Notes: generated by a model from the sequence alone, not told the origin. Counted from the first letter of the stretch, positions 18,939-27,454 are shown. The stretch: 64,000 bases of DNA from Caulobacterales bacterium (GCA_016183935.1 JACPDR010000013.1:37710-101709), one strand, 5' to 3'. Numbers and translations are program-made.

Positions 18939-19301
18939 TTACGCCAGCCGTTTCGGGGGGGTTTTCAAGGGAAGCGGGCCCGCGCCCTCTCGCACGACGT
19001 CGAGGGCCACGAAGCGCTTTCCCCGCGGCGGGGCCAGACGATCGAGGGCCGGCGCCGGCGGCATAAGCGCCGCGACGGCGGCGCAGCCCATCTTGGCGAT
19101 GCAGTCGGACGTCATCTCGTCGCAGGGACGCGTCGATCCGCCGGAGGGCTCCTCCACCATCACGATCATCTCGGCGCAGTCCATCTCCATCATGACGTCC
19201 GTCGATTCGAACGCTTGTAACGGGGTGGCGTGCGCCGACGATTGGCCGATAAAGCCAGCCACCGCCAAGGCGAACAGAAGGGTGCGGACGATGTTCCACA
19301 T
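18939..19301 (-). CDS. Small secreted Cys/Met protein ahead of cusCBAF
   Basis: 120 aa. It has a signal peptide (MWNIVRTLLFALAVAGFIGQSSAHA), then a short mature region with MMEMDCAEMIVM, RPCDEM, SDCIAKMGC and a basic C-terminus. Four Cys and several Met residues suggest metal binding. I do not recognise a named family. Its position directly before an RND operon matches the small secreted protein at 52675..53022 before czcCBA, suggesting a CzcI-like accessory or sensor role (inference from position). Confidence 0.65.
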   Translation of the reverse strand: MWNIVRTLLFALAVAGFIGQSSAHATPLQAFESTDVMMEMDCAEMIVMVEEPSGGSTRPCDEMTSDCIAKMGCAAVAALMPPAPALDRLAPPRGKRFVALDVVREGAGPLPLKTPPKRLA

Positions 19302-19690
19302 GCCTCTCCATCACCACGCCCATCGGCCCGCGCTGTCAAGGGACCGGCTTCCCGGGCGCTGGCACAGTTTGAAATCCGGCCCACCGGCCAAAGACCCCTG
19401 ACCTAGCAAGGTTCTTGCGGTGGCCTTCCTGTGCGGGGGCATGTTGCTTCGCCTCCTCGGAGGTGACCATAAACTTTGTATTGGAACATCACCTTGGCGC
19501 CGTCAGGCCCGTCGGTTGACGTTCCGACCTACATCGCCGCCGTCGCTTCGCAACGGATGCAGGCCATGCAGCGCACGCCGGAGACTTGGCACTTGACCGA
19601 CGGACCTCCGCCGACGCCCTACGACGGGCTCGAAATCATCGAGTAGCCAACCGTCTTGCAATCCTGCGACTTTTCGAGAATTGTCGAAGG
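19302..19690 (+). other. Intergenic region with a possible gene remnant
   Basis: 389 nt between the divergent cus and ars operons. It contains an open + strand frame 19476..19646 (TTG or internal ATG at 19559) ending TPYDGLEIIE, with a coding-like amino-acid mix and GGAGG 12 nt before the TTG. It may be a small gene or the 3' remnant of a lost one; I cannot assign it. The arsR operator-like palindrome lies at the right end. Confidence 0.3.
19673..19688 (+). promoter_or_regulatory. Palindrome, candidate ArsR operator
   Basis: TTCGAGAATTGTCGAA is a 16-bp palindrome with one mismatched base pair (positions 6 and 11). It ends 2 nt before the arsR ATG. A dyad overlapping the start region of an autoregulated arsR fits ArsR-family control. 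Confidence 0.45.
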
Positions 19691-20026
19691 ATGGATACTG
19701 AAATCGCGGTCAAATGCTTTTCCGCTCTCGGGCATCCTCGACGGCTTGACGTCTTGCGGCTGCTCATCAAGAGCGCCCCTGACGGACTGAAGGCCGGCGA
19801 GATCGCCGACAAGTTCGGCCAGCCCCCCAGCACTATGTCGTCCCACCTGCGGATACTCTCGGAATCCAGCCTTGTGTCGTGGGATCGGAAAGGCCGCGAG
19901 ATTTACTTCAGGCCGAACATCGACCGCGTTCGCGACCTGATCCTGTTTCTGGTCGCCGACTGCTGCGGCGGTCAGGCGGACAAGTGCGAGCCGTTGCTGG
20001 CCGAACTCCTGCCCTGCTGCTCCTGA
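19691..20026 (+). CDS. arsR: ArsR-family arsenic-responsive repressor
   Basis: 111 aa winged-helix protein: FSALGHPRRLDVLRLLI, LKAGEIADKFGQPPSTMSSHLRIL (recognition helix) and a beta wing DRKGREIYFRPN. Near the C-terminus is a cysteine group CCGGQADKC and a terminal CCS, likely the As(III) site. This differs from the N-terminal C-x-C-x2-C of the classical E. coli type and matches ArsR variants with C-terminal vicinal cysteines. It is the first gene of arsR-arsC-acr3-arsH. Confidence 0.92.
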   Translation: MDTEIAVKCFSALGHPRRLDVLRLLIKSAPDGLKAGEIADKFGQPPSTMSSHLRILSESSLVSWDRKGREIYFRPNIDRVRDLILFLVADCCGGQADKCEPLLAELLPCCS

Positions 20027-20034
20027 AGGTCACC

Positions 20035-20460
20035 ATGGACATCGTCATCTACCACAACCCCACGTGCGGGACGTCGCGCAATACCCTTGCGCTCATCCGC
20101 CATGCCGGAATCGAGCCGCACGTCATCGAGTATCTGAAGACGCCGCCGGTCCGCGAGTTGGTGCGCCAACTGATCGCTCGGATGGGGATCACTGTGCGCG
20201 AGGTGCTGCGGGAGAAGGGCACGCCCTACGCGGAACTCGGTCTCGGCGACTCCGCGTTGACCGACGACGACCTGCTCGACGCGATCGAAGCCCATCCGAT
20301 CCTGTTGAACCGGCCGATTGTCGTCTCCCCTTCGGGAGTCAAACTGTGTCGGCCGTCTGAAGCGGTCCTCGACTTGCTCCCCACGGAACGACTGAAGCCT
20401 TTCGTCAAGGAGGACGGCGAAGTCGTCATCGACGAGTCCGGGCACAGGGTGCGCCGATGA
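20035..20460 (+). CDS. arsC: Glutaredoxin-linked arsenate reductase
   Basis: 141 aa, full length for the ArsC/Spx-like thioredoxin-fold family. It starts [17 protein letters not shown] with the catalytic Cys11. The [14 protein letters not shown] segment carries the conserved basic residues of this class. It reduces As(V) to As(III) with glutathione/glutaredoxin for export by the next gene. It starts 8 nt after arsR and overlaps acr3 by 4 nt. Confidence 0.95.
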   Translation: MDIVIYHNPTCGTSRNTLALIRHAGIEPHVIEYLKTPPVRELVRQLIARMGITVREVLREKGTPYAELGLGDSALTDDDLLDAIEAHPILLNRPIVVSPSGVKLCRPSEAVLDLLPTERLKPFVKEDGEVVIDESGHRVRR

Positions 20461-21545
20461 TCGACACCCCCGTGACCTACGACAACGCGCCGCCCCGGCT
20501 CTCCTTCCTCGACCGCTGGCTCACCCTGTGGATTTTCGTCGCCATGGCGCTGGGCGTGCTTCTGGGCACGGTGGTCCCCGGCCTGCCTGCGTGGCTGGAC
20601 AGCCTGTCGGTCGGATCGACCAACATCCCCATCGCCATCGGGCTGATCCTGATGATGTATCCGCCCCTGGCGAAGGTGAAATACGAGGAACTGCCGCGCG
20701 TCTTCGCTGACAAGCAGGTGCTGGCGCTGTCGCTGTTCCAGAATTGGGTTCTCGGCCCGGTGCTGATGTTCGTGTTGGCGGTGATCTTCCTGCGCGACCA
20801 GCCGGAATACATGACCGGGGTGATCCTGATCGGTTTGGCGCGCTGCATCGCCATGGTGCTGGTCTGGAACCAACTGGCGCGCGGCGACAACCAGTATGTC
20901 GCCGGTCTGGTGGCCTTCAACTCGGTCTTCCAGATCGTCTTCTTCAGCGCCTACGCGTGGTTCTTCCTGTCGTTCCTGCCGCCGCTGCTCGGCCTGGAAG
21001 GCAGCGTCGTCGATGTCAGCTTCTGGACCATCGCCGGCGCCGTCCTGATCTACTTGGGGCTGCCGTTTCTCAGCGGTTTTCTGACCCGCCGCACGCTCAT
21101 CGGGCGCAAGGGCGCCGACTGGTATGAGCGTCGCTTCCTGCCGCGCATCGGGCCAATCACCCTGATCGCTCTGCTGTTCACCATTGTCGCCATGTTCAGC
21201 CTGAAAGGCGGGGATGTCGTCGCCCTACCGTTCGACGCCCTGCGCATCGCCATTCCGCTGACGATCTACTTCCTGGTGATGTTCGTGGTCAGCTTCCTGA
21301 TGGGCCGTTTGATAGAGGCGGACTACCCACGCACGACGGCGCTGGCCTTCACCGCCGCCTCCAACAACTTCGAACTCGCCATCGCCGTGGCGATCGCCGC
21401 CTTCGGCTTGGCCTCTCCGGTGGCCTTCGCCGCCGTCATCGGACCGCTGGTCGAGGTGCCGGTGCTGATCCTGCTGGTCTCAGTCGCCCTGTGGCTGGGC
21501 CGGCGGTTCTTCCCGGCGACCGCCCCTGGCAAGGACGTCTGTTGA
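20457..21545 (+). CDS. acr3: Arsenite efflux permease, Acr3 family
   Basis: 362 aa, about ten membrane segments. Acr3 hallmarks include [24 protein letters not shown] and the Cys-containing segment [13 protein letters not shown], whose Cys is required in Acr3 proteins. It exports As(III) using the proton-motive force. It overlaps arsC by 4 nt and arsH by 1 nt, so the four ars genes are translationally coupled. It is often labelled arsB, but it is not of the unrelated ArsB family. Confidence 0.94.
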   Translation: MIDTPVTYDNAPPRLSFLDRWLTLWIFVAMALGVLLGTVVPGLPAWLDSLSVGSTNIPIAIGLILMMYPPLAKVKYEELPRVFADKQVLALSLFQNWVLGPVLMFVLAVIFLRDQPEYMTGVILIGLARCIAMVLVWNQLARGDNQYVAGLVAFNSVFQIVFFSAYAWFFLSFLPPLLGLEGSVVDVSFWTIAGAVLIYLGLPFLSGFLTRRTLIGRKGADWYERRFLPRIGPITLIALLFTIVAMFSLKGGDVVALPFDALRIAIPLTIYFLVMFVVSFLMGRLIEADYPRTTALAFTAASNNFELAIAVAIAAFGLASPVAFAAVIGPLVEVPVLILLVSVALWLGRRFFPATAPGKDVC

Positions 21546-22291
21546 TGAGTCGTCTGCGCACCCTACCGGAGCCGGACTACCTGCCCGCGCTGGACCCCGC
21601 CTATCTGTCGCTCACGCCGGCCGTCGGCCTCGGCCCGAACGACCACCCGCCCCGCATCCTGCTGCTTTACGGCTCTTTGCGTCAGCGGTCCTTCTCCCGC
21701 CTCTGCGTCGAGGAAGCGGCCCGCCTGCTGCGCCTGATGGGATGCGAGACCCGCATCTTCGATCCATCCGACCTGCCACTGCCCGGCTCCCCCGGCGACG
21801 ACGACCATCCTGCCGTGCGCGAACTGCGGGAGCACGCCTTCTGGTCCGAGGGGATGGTCTGGTGCAGCCCCGAGCGTCATGGGCAGGTGTCTGGCCTGAT
21901 GAAACTTCAGATCGACCACTTGCCGCTGAGTATCGGCGGCGTGCGGCCGACCCAAGGACGCACCTTGGCCGTGATGCAGGTCTCCGGCGGCTCGCAAAGT
22001 TTCAACGCGGTGAACACCCTGCGCCTGCTGGGTCGGTGGATGCGCATGATCACCATCCCGAACCAATCGAGTGTCGCCAAGGCCTTTCAAGAGTTCGACG
22101 AGGCGGGCCGGATGAAGCCGTCCAGCTACTACGACCGCATCGTCGATGTGATGGAAGAACTTGTGCGCTTCACCGTTCTCACCCGGCCACACGCCGGCGC
22201 GCTGGTCGATCGGTATTCCGAGCGCAGGGCCGCCAATCGGCCGGTTGATAGTGCGAATGACCTGTCAGCGGTCGCGATCCGGCACGGCTGA
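21545..22291 (+). CDS. arsH: ArsH-type NADPH-dependent FMN reductase
   Basis: 248 aa. The flavodoxin-like fold has the phosphate loop [14 protein letters not shown] (about residues 40-53), followed by [19 protein letters not shown] and [15 protein letters not shown], typical of ArsH. ArsH oxidises trivalent organoarsenicals and helps against redox stress. The start ATG at 21545 overlaps the acr3 stop by 1 nt. It is the last gene of the ars operon. Confidence 0.94.
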   Translation: MSRLRTLPEPDYLPALDPAYLSLTPAVGLGPNDHPPRILLLYGSLRQRSFSRLCVEEAARLLRLMGCETRIFDPSDLPLPGSPGDDDHPAVRELREHAFWSEGMVWCSPERHGQVSGLMKLQIDHLPLSIGGVRPTQGRTLAVMQVSGGSQSFNAVNTLRLLGRWMRMITIPNQSSVAKAFQEFDEAGRMKPSSYYDRIVDVMEELVRFTVLTRPHAGALVDRYSERRAANRPVDSANDLSAVAIRHG

Positions 22292-22416
22292 CTCTCGTCA
22301 GGACTCGTTACGGCGACGCGCCCGCGCCTGGGCGAGTTCTTCAACGACGGCCGCGATCTTCTGGCGAGAGGGCGAGGGCCAGCACTCCCAGACGAGCGTG
22401 CACCAGGCCAGGCGGA

Positions 22417-22443
22417 CGAGGGATTGGACCCCGCGCGCCGTAT
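22417..22443 (+). promoter_or_regulatory. ECF-type promoter, weaker copy
   Basis: CGAGGGA (22417-22423), 14-bp spacer, CCGTAT (22438-22443). The first half matches the regulon motif exactly and the spacing is identical. The second half differs from GCGTAA at two positions. It would drive copCD with a leader of about 30 nt. Confidence 0.45.
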
Positions 22444-22478
22444 ACCTCATTGAACCTTCTTGTTTTCGGGACCCCAGA

Positions 22479-22841
22479 ATGACCCCTCGCAAAATCCTCT
22501 CCCTCGTCGGCGCGGTCGGCGCCCTGCTCATGGTCGCCACCCAGGCCAGCGCCCACGCCCGCGTCGTCGCCTCCAACCCGGCGGCGAGCGCGACCGTCGC
22601 CTCCCCCCGGGCGCTCACGGTGACCTTCAGCGAACGCGTCGTCCCGGCCTTCTCGGGCCTCGAGGTCGTCAACGCGGCCGGCGCCAAATTCACCGTGACC
22701 ACCACCGTCTCCGGGGATGGCAAGACCGTGTCGGGACGGACGGCGCGCCCGCTCGCCGCCGGCGCCTACAGCCTCAACTGGCATGCGGCTTCGGCGGACG
22801 GTCACCGCATGACCGGCGCCATCGCCTTCACGGTGCGCTGA
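22479..22841 (+). CDS. copC: Periplasmic copper-binding protein CopC
   Basis: 120 aa. The signal peptide ends at ATQASAHA, so the mature protein starts with the His of the CopC copper site (H-A-R-V-V-A-S-N-P). The CopC beta-sandwich follows (LTVTFSERVVPAFSGLEVV, ending NWHAASADGHRMTGAIAFTVR), where the WHAASADGH segment supplies further Cu(II) ligands. It works in the periplasm with the membrane protein CopD encoded immediately downstream. Confidence 0.94.
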   Translation: MTPRKILSLVGAVGALLMVATQASAHARVVASNPAASATVASPRALTVTFSERVVPAFSGLEVVNAAGAKFTVTTTVSGDGKTVSGRTARPLAAGAYSLNWHAASADGHRMTGAIAFTVR

Positions 22842-22846
22842 GCCCC

Positions 22847-23779
22847 GTGCTCGACGGCCTGGTCATCCTGCTCCGACTTTTGCAGTACGGGGGCGCGGTC
22901 GTCCTTCTGGGAACACCCCTGTTTCTCCTCTATGGACTGCGCACGTCGGACGGGGTGGCCCTCGGCTGGCCCCGACCGCTGCTGATCGTCGCCTCGGCCC
23001 TGGTCGCCGTCGGCTCGGTCGCCGCGCTGGGGGCCCAGACCTCGGTGATGGCGGGTTCGATCGCCGAAGGCCTCAAGCCCGCTTCCCTCGGTTTCATGAT
23101 CACCGGCACGAGCCTGGGGCCGGCCTTCCTCACCCGCGCCCTGGTCGCCGCCGCCGCCCTACTCCTCCTCGTCTTCGCCCGACCGTCCCGGCCGGTCTGG
23201 ATCGCCGTCGCCCTGGCCGGACTGGTGGCGGCCGCAAGTTTCGCCTGGACGGGGCACGGCGCGGCCACGGAAGGACCGGGGCGTCTCGTCCATCTGACCG
23301 CGGACATCCTGCACAGCTGGGGCGCGGCGGTCTGGCTCGGCGCGCTCACGGCCCTGCTGATCCTGACGGTTCGCCACCGCTCCGCGCCGGCCGCCGACCG
23401 AATCCTCCATCAGGCGCTTCACGGCTTTGCTGGCGTGGGCACGGCGTCGGTGGCCGTCCTGGTGCTGAGCGGCCTGGTCAACAGCTGGTTCCTGGTTGGA
23501 CCCGATCGCCTCTCCGGTCTTCTCACCACGCCCTACGGTCTGCTGCTGACGGGCAAGCTGATCATCTTCGCGCTCATGCTGGTCCTGGCGGCCGCAAACC
23601 GCTTCCACCTGACTCCGGATCTCGCCAGCGCCCTCGATGATCCCGAGGATCTTCGGGTCGCGGTGGGACGTCTGAAGCGCAGCCTGGTCCTGGAAACCCT
23701 GCTCGCCCTGGCGCTCCTGGCCGTAGTCGCGGTCATGGGCACCCTGGCCCCGGTCTCGGCCATGGACATGGCGATGTAG
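22847..23779 (+). CDS. copD: Copper resistance membrane protein CopD
   Basis: 310 aa, about eight membrane segments, with the CopD-family region LVHLTADILHSWGAAVWLGALTALL. It is thought to move copper across the inner membrane together with CopC. I place the start at a GTG (22847), 5 nt after copC, giving VLDGLVILLRLLQYGGAVVLL. The frame continues upstream inside copC, but that part is a shadow. Confidence 0.88.
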   Translation: MLDGLVILLRLLQYGGAVVLLGTPLFLLYGLRTSDGVALGWPRPLLIVASALVAVGSVAALGAQTSVMAGSIAEGLKPASLGFMITGTSLGPAFLTRALVAAAALLLLVFARPSRPVWIAVALAGLVAAASFAWTGHGAATEGPGRLVHLTADILHSWGAAVWLGALTALLILTVRHRSAPAADRILHQALHGFAGVGTASVAVLVLSGLVNSWFLVGPDRLSGLLTTPYGLLLTGKLIIFALMLVLAAANRFHLTPDLASALDDPEDLRVAVGRLKRSLVLETLLALALLAVVAVMGTLAPVSAMDMAM

Positions 23780-23807
23780 GCAAGGACCGGCGGGCCCTGG
23801 CCCAACG

Positions 23808-24353
23808 TCACGGGTCCCGCGCCGAGACCGGCCGCCAAAACGTTCCCCGCACAGGTTCAGGTGGCGCTTGCGTGCTGACCGGCTGGGTTGCGAACGACAA
23901 TAGAGACTCCAAGGGGACGTGCGGGGCCGACCAGTGACCCCCGCGACCAGGCGCGCGGCCTCTACCTCCGATTGGCCAGGGCCGCTCCTCGATCCGGACC
24001 CGCCAGGCGATCAGTAGGGCGTTCAGCACGCTGAACCCCACGGCCACGCCGACCTGGCCAAAGGCGAGCGGCAGGACGGCGATCTCCAGCGAGGCCACCC
24101 AGTAGTTGGGGTGACGCACGAACCGGTAGGGTCCGGTCCTGACCAGCGGCGCGCCCGGCAGACTGATGATGCGGGTGGTCCAGAAGCGGCCCAGGGTGGC
24201 GATGACCCAGACGCGGGCGACCTGCAGCAGCAAATACAGACTCAGCAGCCAGAGGTTCGGCGCGGTGTTCCAGGGGGTGAAGACGGCGATGGCCGCCAGC
24301 CAGCCGCCGTGCAGCAGGATGAACAGCGGATAATGGCGCCCGCCGACCTCCAC
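23808..24353 (-). CDS. ICMT-like membrane methyltransferase (YpbQ/BpsB type)
   Basis: 181 aa from the GTG at 24353. The ICMT-family core is RTGPYRFVRHPNYW (about residues 70-85), the SAM-binding region, after two membrane segments. The frame stays open upstream, where it encodes VVIQRLVELWLAARNTRRLKA, the usual first helix and loop of this family, but no ATG, GTG or TTG is found there. The annotated start therefore probably truncates the protein, or a frameshift has separated it from its start. Directly downstream of a type III PKS it resembles Bacillus BpsB, which methylates alkylpyrones. The C-terminal about 45 aa look unusual. Confidence 0.75.
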   Translation of the reverse strand: MEVGGRHYPLFILLHGGWLAAIAVFTPWNTAPNLWLLSLYLLLQVARVWVIATLGRFWTTRIISLPGAPLVRTGPYRFVRHPNYWVASLEIAVLPLAFGQVGVAVGFSVLNALLIAWRVRIEERPWPIGGRGRAPGRGGHWSAPHVPLESLLSFATQPVSTQAPPEPVRGTFWRPVSARDP

Positions 24354-24367
24354 CCCGCCGAGAGCCT

Positions 24368-25558
24368 TCAGGCGGCGGGTGTTGCGGGCGGCGAGCCACA
24401 GTTCGACGAGCCGCTGAATGACGACCAGGACGAGAACGACCGCCAGCCAGGTCGCGGATGGATCAGCATCAGCGCCGTGGTGAACCCGGGTCCCAGGGTG
24501 GTCAGCAGCAGAGGGCCGGGCTCGTCCGCGTCAAGCGCCGCCCTCAGCACGAACAGAACCGTGGCCGAGCTCATGTTGCCGTGGGCGCGCAACACCTCGC
24601 GGGTGTGGACCATCGCGCCGGAGGTCAGGGCGAAACAGGCTTCCAGTGCGTCGATGACCTTGGCCCCGCCAGGATGGCAGACAAAGCCGCCGATGTCGGC
24701 GGCGGTCAGCCCGTTTCCGGCGAGGAAGGCTTCGGCGATGGGCTTGAAGTCTTGCTGGACGAGGCTGGGGATGTCGCGGCTGAACACCACCTTCAGCCCG
24801 TCGTCGGCCAGGTCCCAACCCATGACGTCCAGGCTGCCGGGCCACGTGTGCTCGTGCGACGCGCCGATGACGGGTCCGACCGCGTCTTGACGACACGAAA
24901 CGACGGCCGCCGCGGCTCCGTCCCCGAACAGGGCGGTGGCGACCAGGTTGGATTTGGAGCGGTCCTGATAGCGAAACGTCAGGGCGCACAGCTCGACCAC
25001 CAGCAGCAGCACCCGGCTGTCGGGATGGGCGCGGGCCAGGTCAGCGGCGCGGGCCAGGCCCATGACGCCGCCCGCGCACCCCAGGCCGAAGATCGGCAGG
25101 CGGCGCACATCGGGGCGAAATGGCATGACTTCCATCAACCGCGCCTCCAGCGACGGCGTGGCGATGCCGGTGGAGCAGACGGTGACGACCGTGTCGATCT
25201 GCCCGGCCGTCACGCTAGCCTCGTCCAGGGCCTTCCGGGCGGACTCAGCCGTCAGCGCCACCGCGTGCTCCAGGAACAGGGCATTGCGTTCGGAAAAGCT
25301 GTGCGGCTTCAGATACCAGTCGATCGGCACGCACGAATGTCGCGTCTCGATCAGGGCGTTGCGATAGATCGGCGCCAGCCGTTCGAAGCCGCCGTGGGTG
25401 GCGCCAAACATCTCCGCGCCATTGGCCGCCACATCCTCCTGGCGCAGGAGGTGCGCTGGCCAGGCGGTGGCGAGACCGGCGAGATGGGCCCGGCGCGATC
25501 CTTCGCCCTCCTCCCGGCCCTGGGAGGCGCCCCGGGACGGGCCCGACGCCGGGGTCAA
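24368..25558 (-). CDS. Type III polyketide synthase
   Basis: 396 aa if translation starts at TTG 25558, which overlaps the PepSY gene stop (TTGA); no ATG or GTG lies closer to the homologous region (AHLAGLATAWPAHLL). Chalcone-synthase-fold catalytic residues are all present: Cys161 in FGLGCAGGVMGLARA, His295 in VCHPGGAKV, Asn328 in RAHGNMSSATVLF. The normal C-terminal TLGPGFTTALMLI is followed by an atypical 25-30 aa tail in another frame of the next gene. It makes alkylpyrone, alkylresorcinol or phloroglucinol-like products from acyl-CoA and malonyl-CoA; the product cannot be read from sequence. It lies in an operon with copper-type genes. Confidence 0.85.
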   Translation of the reverse strand: MTPASGPSRGASQGREEGEGSRRAHLAGLATAWPAHLLRQEDVAANGAEMFGATHGGFERLAPIYRNALIETRHSCVPIDWYLKPHSFSERNALFLEHAVALTAESARKALDEASVTAGQIDTVVTVCSTGIATPSLEARLMEVMPFRPDVRRLPIFGLGCAGGVMGLARAADLARAHPDSRVLLLVVELCALTFRYQDRSKSNLVATALFGDGAAAAVVSCRQDAVGPVIGASHEHTWPGSLDVMGWDLADDGLKVVFSRDIPSLVQQDFKPIAEAFLAGNGLTAADIGGFVCHPGGAKVIDALEACFALTSGAMVHTREVLRAHGNMSSATVLFVLRAALDADEPGPLLLTTLGPGFTTALMLIHPRPGWRSFSSWSSFSGSSNCGSPPATPAA

Positions 25559-26277
25559 GGGGCCCGTCTGCGAGCCGCGCGCGCCGTCTTCACGTCCCGC
25601 GAAATCCGTATCCACAACAGGATGAACCCCGATACCACGATGCTCAACGTCAACGCGGTGGTGATGATGATCAGAGGGTGATTGAAATCCTCGCCGTCGT
25701 TCCAGTCCATAACGTGCAGACGCCAGAAGAAGTCGAAGATTCGCCAGATTCCGGAGCGTCGCGACACCACCTCGGCGGTGGCCGGGGACAGATAGAAACT
25801 GGTCTTCTCGTGGTCCGCGAAATCCACGCGCCAGAGGGGCCCGGTGCGCCCCGTTTCCTGGGGCGCTTCGGGCAGCAGCGCGACGCCGGACACCTCGGCG
25901 GTTCCCCGATAGGCCCGCTTGGCGAAGGCCGAGGCTTCCGGGGCCGACAAGGGACCGAACGGCCGACCGGTCAAGGCGGACACGATGATCGGCTCGCCGC
26001 TGGCCGGCTTCAATGTCCAGGCGGGCCCGCGCGGCGTGGTGTGCAGATCCGCCTGCGTAGGGGCCACGCCGGCTCGCCGGGCGATCTCGTCGAGCGACGG
26101 CAGGGCGGCGAGCGCCAGTGGGACCGAGGGCTGTTCGGCCACGCGATGTTCGCTGCGGACCGTCTCGATCGGGATGGCCGTCATGACCAGGCCGCCGCCG
26201 ACCCAAAACAGGACCTGAAGGCCGACGACGAGCGCGATCCATTTGTGAAGTTGGGTCGACAGCTTGAGAATCTTCAT
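25555..26277 (-). CDS. PepSY-domain membrane protein
   Basis: 240 aa. It starts MKILKLSTQLHKWIALVVGLQVLFWVGGGLVMT, a PepSY-associated TM helix with the conserved HKW motif. A periplasmic PepSY region follows (about residues 50-190), then LHVMDWNDGEDFNHPLIIITTALTLSIVVSGFILLW. Such proteins resemble parts of iron-regulated membrane reductases and are often near metal genes. It lies 12 nt downstream of DUF411 and overlaps the polyketide synthase start. Substrate is unknown; electron transfer or metal reduction is one possibility. Confidence 0.82.
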   Translation of the reverse strand: MKILKLSTQLHKWIALVVGLQVLFWVGGGLVMTAIPIETVRSEHRVAEQPSVPLALAALPSLDEIARRAGVAPTQADLHTTPRGPAWTLKPASGEPIIVSALTGRPFGPLSAPEASAFAKRAYRGTAEVSGVALLPEAPQETGRTGPLWRVDFADHEKTSFYLSPATAEVVSRRSGIWRIFDFFWRLHVMDWNDGEDFNHPLIIITTALTLSIVVSGFILLWIRISRDVKTARAARRRAP

Positions 26278-26289
26278 GCTGCGGCTCGT

Positions 26290-26763
26290 CTAGGCGTGCC
26301 GCGCGAAGACGCGCGTGCCGCCGCCCTCGAGGATCAGCAAGGTCTCATAGGGTTCCCGCTGTCCGTCGGGCGACTCCATGCCGGGAGACCCCAGCGGCAT
26401 CGCCGGCACCGCGAGACCCACGGCCTCTGGACGTTCAGCCAGAAGCTTGCGGACATCCTCCGCCGGCACATGGCCCTCCAGGACATAGCCGCCGATCAGG
26501 GCGGTATGGCAGGAGGCTAGCGCCTCGGGCACGCCTTGGGTGCTGCGTATGGAGCGCAGGCTCGGAAGTTCATTGACCCGCGCCTCGAAGCCGGCGGCTC
26601 GCATGTGTTCCACCCAGGCCGTGCAGCAGGCGCAGGTCGGCGTCTTGTACACTGCGAGCGCGGTCGATGAACGGCCTCCCGGAGCGCAGGCGGCGACGGC
26701 GACGGAGCCGGCCCCCGCGGCCAGAAGCGCGCGGCGTGAGAGCAGAATTTGCATCGACTTCAT
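26290..26763 (-). CDS. DUF411 periplasmic metal-binding protein
   Basis: 157 aa. A Tat-like N-terminus (LLSRRALLAAGAGSVAVAAC) precedes a DUF411 domain with VYKTPTCACCTAWVEHM (C-x-C-C site), LASCHTALIGGYVLEGHVPAEDV and a C-terminal AMPLGSPGME motif. DUF411 proteins are thought to bind copper in the periplasm and are widespread next to cop genes. The ATG at 26763 is preferred; the longer frame overlaps the NTF2-like gene. A paralogue lies at 43572..44030. Confidence 0.88.
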   Translation of the reverse strand: MKSMQILLSRRALLAAGAGSVAVAACAPGGRSSTALAVYKTPTCACCTAWVEHMRAAGFEARVNELPSLRSIRSTQGVPEALASCHTALIGGYVLEGHVPAEDVRKLLAERPEAVGLAVPAMPLGSPGMESPDGQREPYETLLILEGGGTRVFARHA

Positions 26764-26816
26764 GGGTCCTGAGCGAGCGATATGTGGAGGCCGAGGATTG
26801 ACGGTCACCGTCGCGA

Positions 26817-27311
26817 TCAGGCGGCGGGGCGGAAGGGTCGGGCCGAGGAGTGATAGATGTCGAACCTCCATTCGTCACCCCGCTTGCGCAGGACGCTGGT
26901 GGCGGTTCCGCGGCGCTCAATCGGGGCCCGCGCGCCGTCCTTGAAGGTGATGTGATAGGTGTAGGTCTCGGTCACGAACGCGGTGTCGCCATCGACTTCC
27001 ACCTTCATCTGGTGGTCGCGGAAATCGAAGCCCGCCAGATCGACGAACTCGGGCCCGAGATGGTGCTCGAGATAATAGGCGAAGGAGCCCTCCACGCCGC
27101 CGTTCTCGAAGATCTCCGAGTCCGGCCAGAACAGGGCGGGCGTCTGCGACACGTCCATCCGCTCGATCGCGTCCTTGTAGGCCGTGACGACGGTGCGGAC
27201 CTGCTGCTCGTCGGCGGGTTGGGCGTGCGCATGCTCGGGGGTCTGGGCCTGAGCGGACGTGGCGAGGACGGTAGCGAGCGCCAATCCGGCGAACATCGAT
27301 CGAGCAGTCAT
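26817..27311 (-). CDS. Periplasmic NTF2/SnoaL-like protein
   Basis: 164 aa with a signal peptide (MTARSMFAGLALATVLATSAQA) and a His-rich start of the mature chain (HAHAQ). The NTF2-like domain has VVTAYKDAIERMDVSQTPALF, EIFENGGVEG and the end WRFDIYHSSARPF. It is a paralogue of 10374..10883. It lies 53 nt upstream of DUF411 in a five-gene minus-strand series that ends with the polyketide synthase and methyltransferase. Function unknown. Confidence 0.78.
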   Translation of the reverse strand: MTARSMFAGLALATVLATSAQAQTPEHAHAQPADEQQVRTVVTAYKDAIERMDVSQTPALFWPDSEIFENGGVEGSFAYYLEHHLGPEFVDLAGFDFRDHQMKVEVDGDTAFVTETYTYHITFKDGARAPIERRGTATSVLRKRGDEWRFDIYHSSARPFRPAA

Positions 27312-27429
27312 AGAGGTGTCTCCCTGTTGGCCGCCGAAGCCGTGCGATCGGCGGATAGTTTGCGGTCCAAATTGGCGGCGGAGGCTATCGGCCGCCGGCT
27401 AGAGCAAGGTCAGATTCCGCCGCCGGGCC

Positions 27430-27440
27430 GGGGGGGGGGG
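27430..27440. repeat. Poly-G tract of 11
   Basis: Eleven consecutive G between the DUF2231 gene and the NTF2-like gene. It is not inside a coding region. Such tracts can vary in length by slipped-strand mispairing or reflect sequencing uncertainty. Confidence 0.6.
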
Positions 27441-27454
27441 CACGTTGGCGACCC

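Noticed and set aside
24368..26242. A 624-aa fusion reading for the polyketide synthase
   Set aside because: The first about 228 codons lie opposite or across the PepSY gene and have no homology-like pattern; the PKS starts near 25558.
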